From positions 1 through 5,790 of the forward strand of contig CALBEV010000005.1 of the NCBI GenBank assembly GCA_937891045.1: a stretch of DNA of 5,790 nucleotides, read 5' to 3'. Positions within the stretch are counted from its first letter, which is position 1. Every line of letters starts with the position of its first letter. The notes under the pieces were generated by a model, which worked only from the letters and a program-made list of their open reading frames with translations, did no database searches and was not told the DNA's origin. Source of the stretch: an uncultured Burkholderiales bacterium (GTDB taxonomy: Bacteria > Pseudomonadota > Gammaproteobacteria > Burkholderiales > Burkholderiaceae). The translations under genes and the position numbers were made by a program. Positions 4,935-5,790 of this stretch are shown here, piece after piece.

Positions 4935-5737
4935 GAGGCTTCGCGTCGCAAACAAATCCAGCGGTTCATGGCACCAGCGATGCCCACAGTGGCTATCAAA
5001 TCAAAAGCCAATCGTGCGGCCTCGGTGTCGGTTTTGGCCTTGAACAAGTACAGGACCAAACCCAATTCGACCAGCAGCAAGACCAATTGAAAGGGCTTTG
5101 TTTGCAACCGAGGCGACCAGGGTGATCGCTGCTCCCAAGTCACGGCCAGCAAGGCCACCAAGATGCCCAGTCCGCTGCCGACCAACACATCAGCTGGCCA
5201 ATGTGCGCCAACCACCACCCGTGACAACGCGATCAACACACCCAAGACCACCAGCGCCACCCACAACGGCCGCCGATGCTTGAAATGGCGCGTCATGTAC
5301 ATGGCCAATGCAATGGTGGCTGCAATCGTCATGGCGTGGCCAGAGGGCATGGCGTTGGACCCTGCGGCGGGTGTGCCAATGGGTTTGAGCAAACTGGGCT
5401 CCAATGCCCCTAAGGGGCGTGGCACACCAGCCCAGTTTTTCAGCAAAGGTGACAGCAGTGAGCCAAGCAAGAAACTCTTCAACACCACCGCACTTGTCAG
5501 AGGCGCAAATTGCGCTGCCACGATCAACAGCAAAAAGGCCGCCCCCCCTTCACCAAATTGGGTGAGGAAAGACCACAGAGCAGCAGGCCCTGTTTCACTG
5601 GCGTGGACCAGCAACAACCAAGCTTGGTTCCAGGGAGAATTGAAAACAACCAAGCCCACCAGCACCAGCAAAAAAGAAAGCATCCAAGCAGCTTTAGGGG
5701 TGCGCTGACTGGGCGCGGTGTCGGGTAGAAGATTCAT
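4931..5737 (-). CDS. PAP2-family membrane phosphatase (canonical active site)
   Basis: A 268-residue inner-membrane protein. Fully canonical motifs: Lys100-x6-Arg107-Pro108 (KNWAGVPRP), Pro131-Ser-Gly-His134 (MPSGHAMT), and Ser172-Arg173-x5-His179-x3-Asp183 (LSRVVVGAHWPAD). His179 is the expected nucleophile forming the phospho-enzyme, with His134 as acid/base. Hydrophobic segments lie near 19-35, 66-80, 83-97, 136-150, 158-176 and 184-200. A C-terminal extension (about 205-268) adds at least one more (217-233), beyond the usual PAP2 core. The motif set suits undecaprenyl-pyrophosphate, phosphatidylglycerophosphate or phosphatidic-acid phosphatases; substrate cannot be told from sequence. Its TGA overlaps the next PAP2 start (ATGA), and its own ATG at 5737 overlaps the TGA of an upstream frame in the same way. 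Only AAGG very close to the ATG serves as ribosome site, which fits coupled translation. Confidence 0.93.
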   Translation of the reverse strand: MNLLPDTAPSQRTPKAAWMLSFLLVLVGLVVFNSPWNQAWLLLVHASETGPAALWSFLTQFGEGGAAFLLLIVAAQFAPLTSAVVLKSFLLGSLLSPLLKNWAGVPRPLGALEPSLLKPIGTPAAGSNAMPSGHAMTIAATIALAMYMTRHFKHRRPLWVALVVLGVLIALSRVVVGAHWPADVLVGSGLGILVALLAVTWEQRSPWSPRLQTKPFQLVLLLVELGLVLYLFKAKTDTEAARLAFDLIATVGIAGAMNRWICLRREAS

Positions 5738-5790
5738 GCCTTGGATTCTAAGCAGGCTTGCACGGCGTCCCTTGGGGCATGGCGTGAGGA
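5734..5790 (-). CDS. C-terminal end of an unidentified upstream gene (partial)
   Basis: A minus-strand frame open from the window edge gives 18 codons ending ...PRDAVQACLESKA and a TGA (5736-5734) that overlaps the ATG of the PAP2 gene as ATGA. Composition is protein-like, and the arrangement repeats the ATGA junction between the two PAP2 genes, which is the main reason to believe it. The piece is too short to name. The PAP2 frame is also open to the window edge but has no ATG, GTG or TTG upstream of 5737 in the visible part. Confidence 0.4.
   Translation of the reverse strand, partial: SSRHAPRDAVQACLESKA

Noticed and set aside
4563..5090. Plus-strand open frame across the junction of the two PAP2 genes
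   Set aside because: Both PAP2 genes are complete with catalytic motifs on the minus strand; the plus-strand frame is low-complexity and has no domain.

Overview
The window looks like a chromosomal stretch from a Gram-negative betaproteobacterium, most likely Burkholderiales and probably Comamonadaceae-like. This rests on moderate-to-high GC coding sequence, exported proteins with Sec-type signals, and the style of the pentapeptide, TerC and PAP2 proteins. It is an inference from sequence style, not a taxonomic proof. Eight substantial genes fill almost all of the window. All but one lie on the minus strand.

Left block (1-1941, minus strand, read right to left): a small secreted protein of unknown function, a PF10118-type ferritin-like 'metal-dependent hydrolase', and the N-terminal two thirds of an HSL-family alpha/beta hydrolase that runs out of the left edge. 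The gaps are only 4 and 8 nt, so they probably form one operon. It diverges across about 125 bp from a plus-strand gene for an exported pentapeptide-repeat protein (2066-2599, GTG start).

Middle block (2606-3350): a compact, visibly AT-richer type II toxin-antitoxin module on the minus strand. A RelE/HigB-like toxin (PF06296 type) comes first and overlaps by 26 nt an XRE/YiaG-like helix-turn-helix antitoxin. A large interrupted inverted repeat just upstream of the toxin start is a good candidate for the autoregulatory operator. The toxin coding sequence also contains a perfect 12-bp A/T inverted repeat.

Right block (3468-5790, minus strand): a tightly packed envelope operon. It has the last codons of an unidentified upstream gene, a PAP2 phosphatase with a fully canonical active site, a second PAP2 phosphatase with a variant active site, and a TerC/YgdQ-family membrane protein. 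Two junctions are ATGA stop/start overlaps, which indicates translational coupling. The likely theme is dephosphorylation of membrane lipids (undecaprenyl pyrophosphate, phosphatidylglycerophosphate or lipid A type) beside a TerC-type transporter.

No RNA genes, CRISPR arrays, transposases, attachment sites or replication origins were seen. The least ordinary items are the TA operator-like repeat, the PAP2-PAP2-TerC coupling, and the exported pentapeptide protein with paired cysteines.
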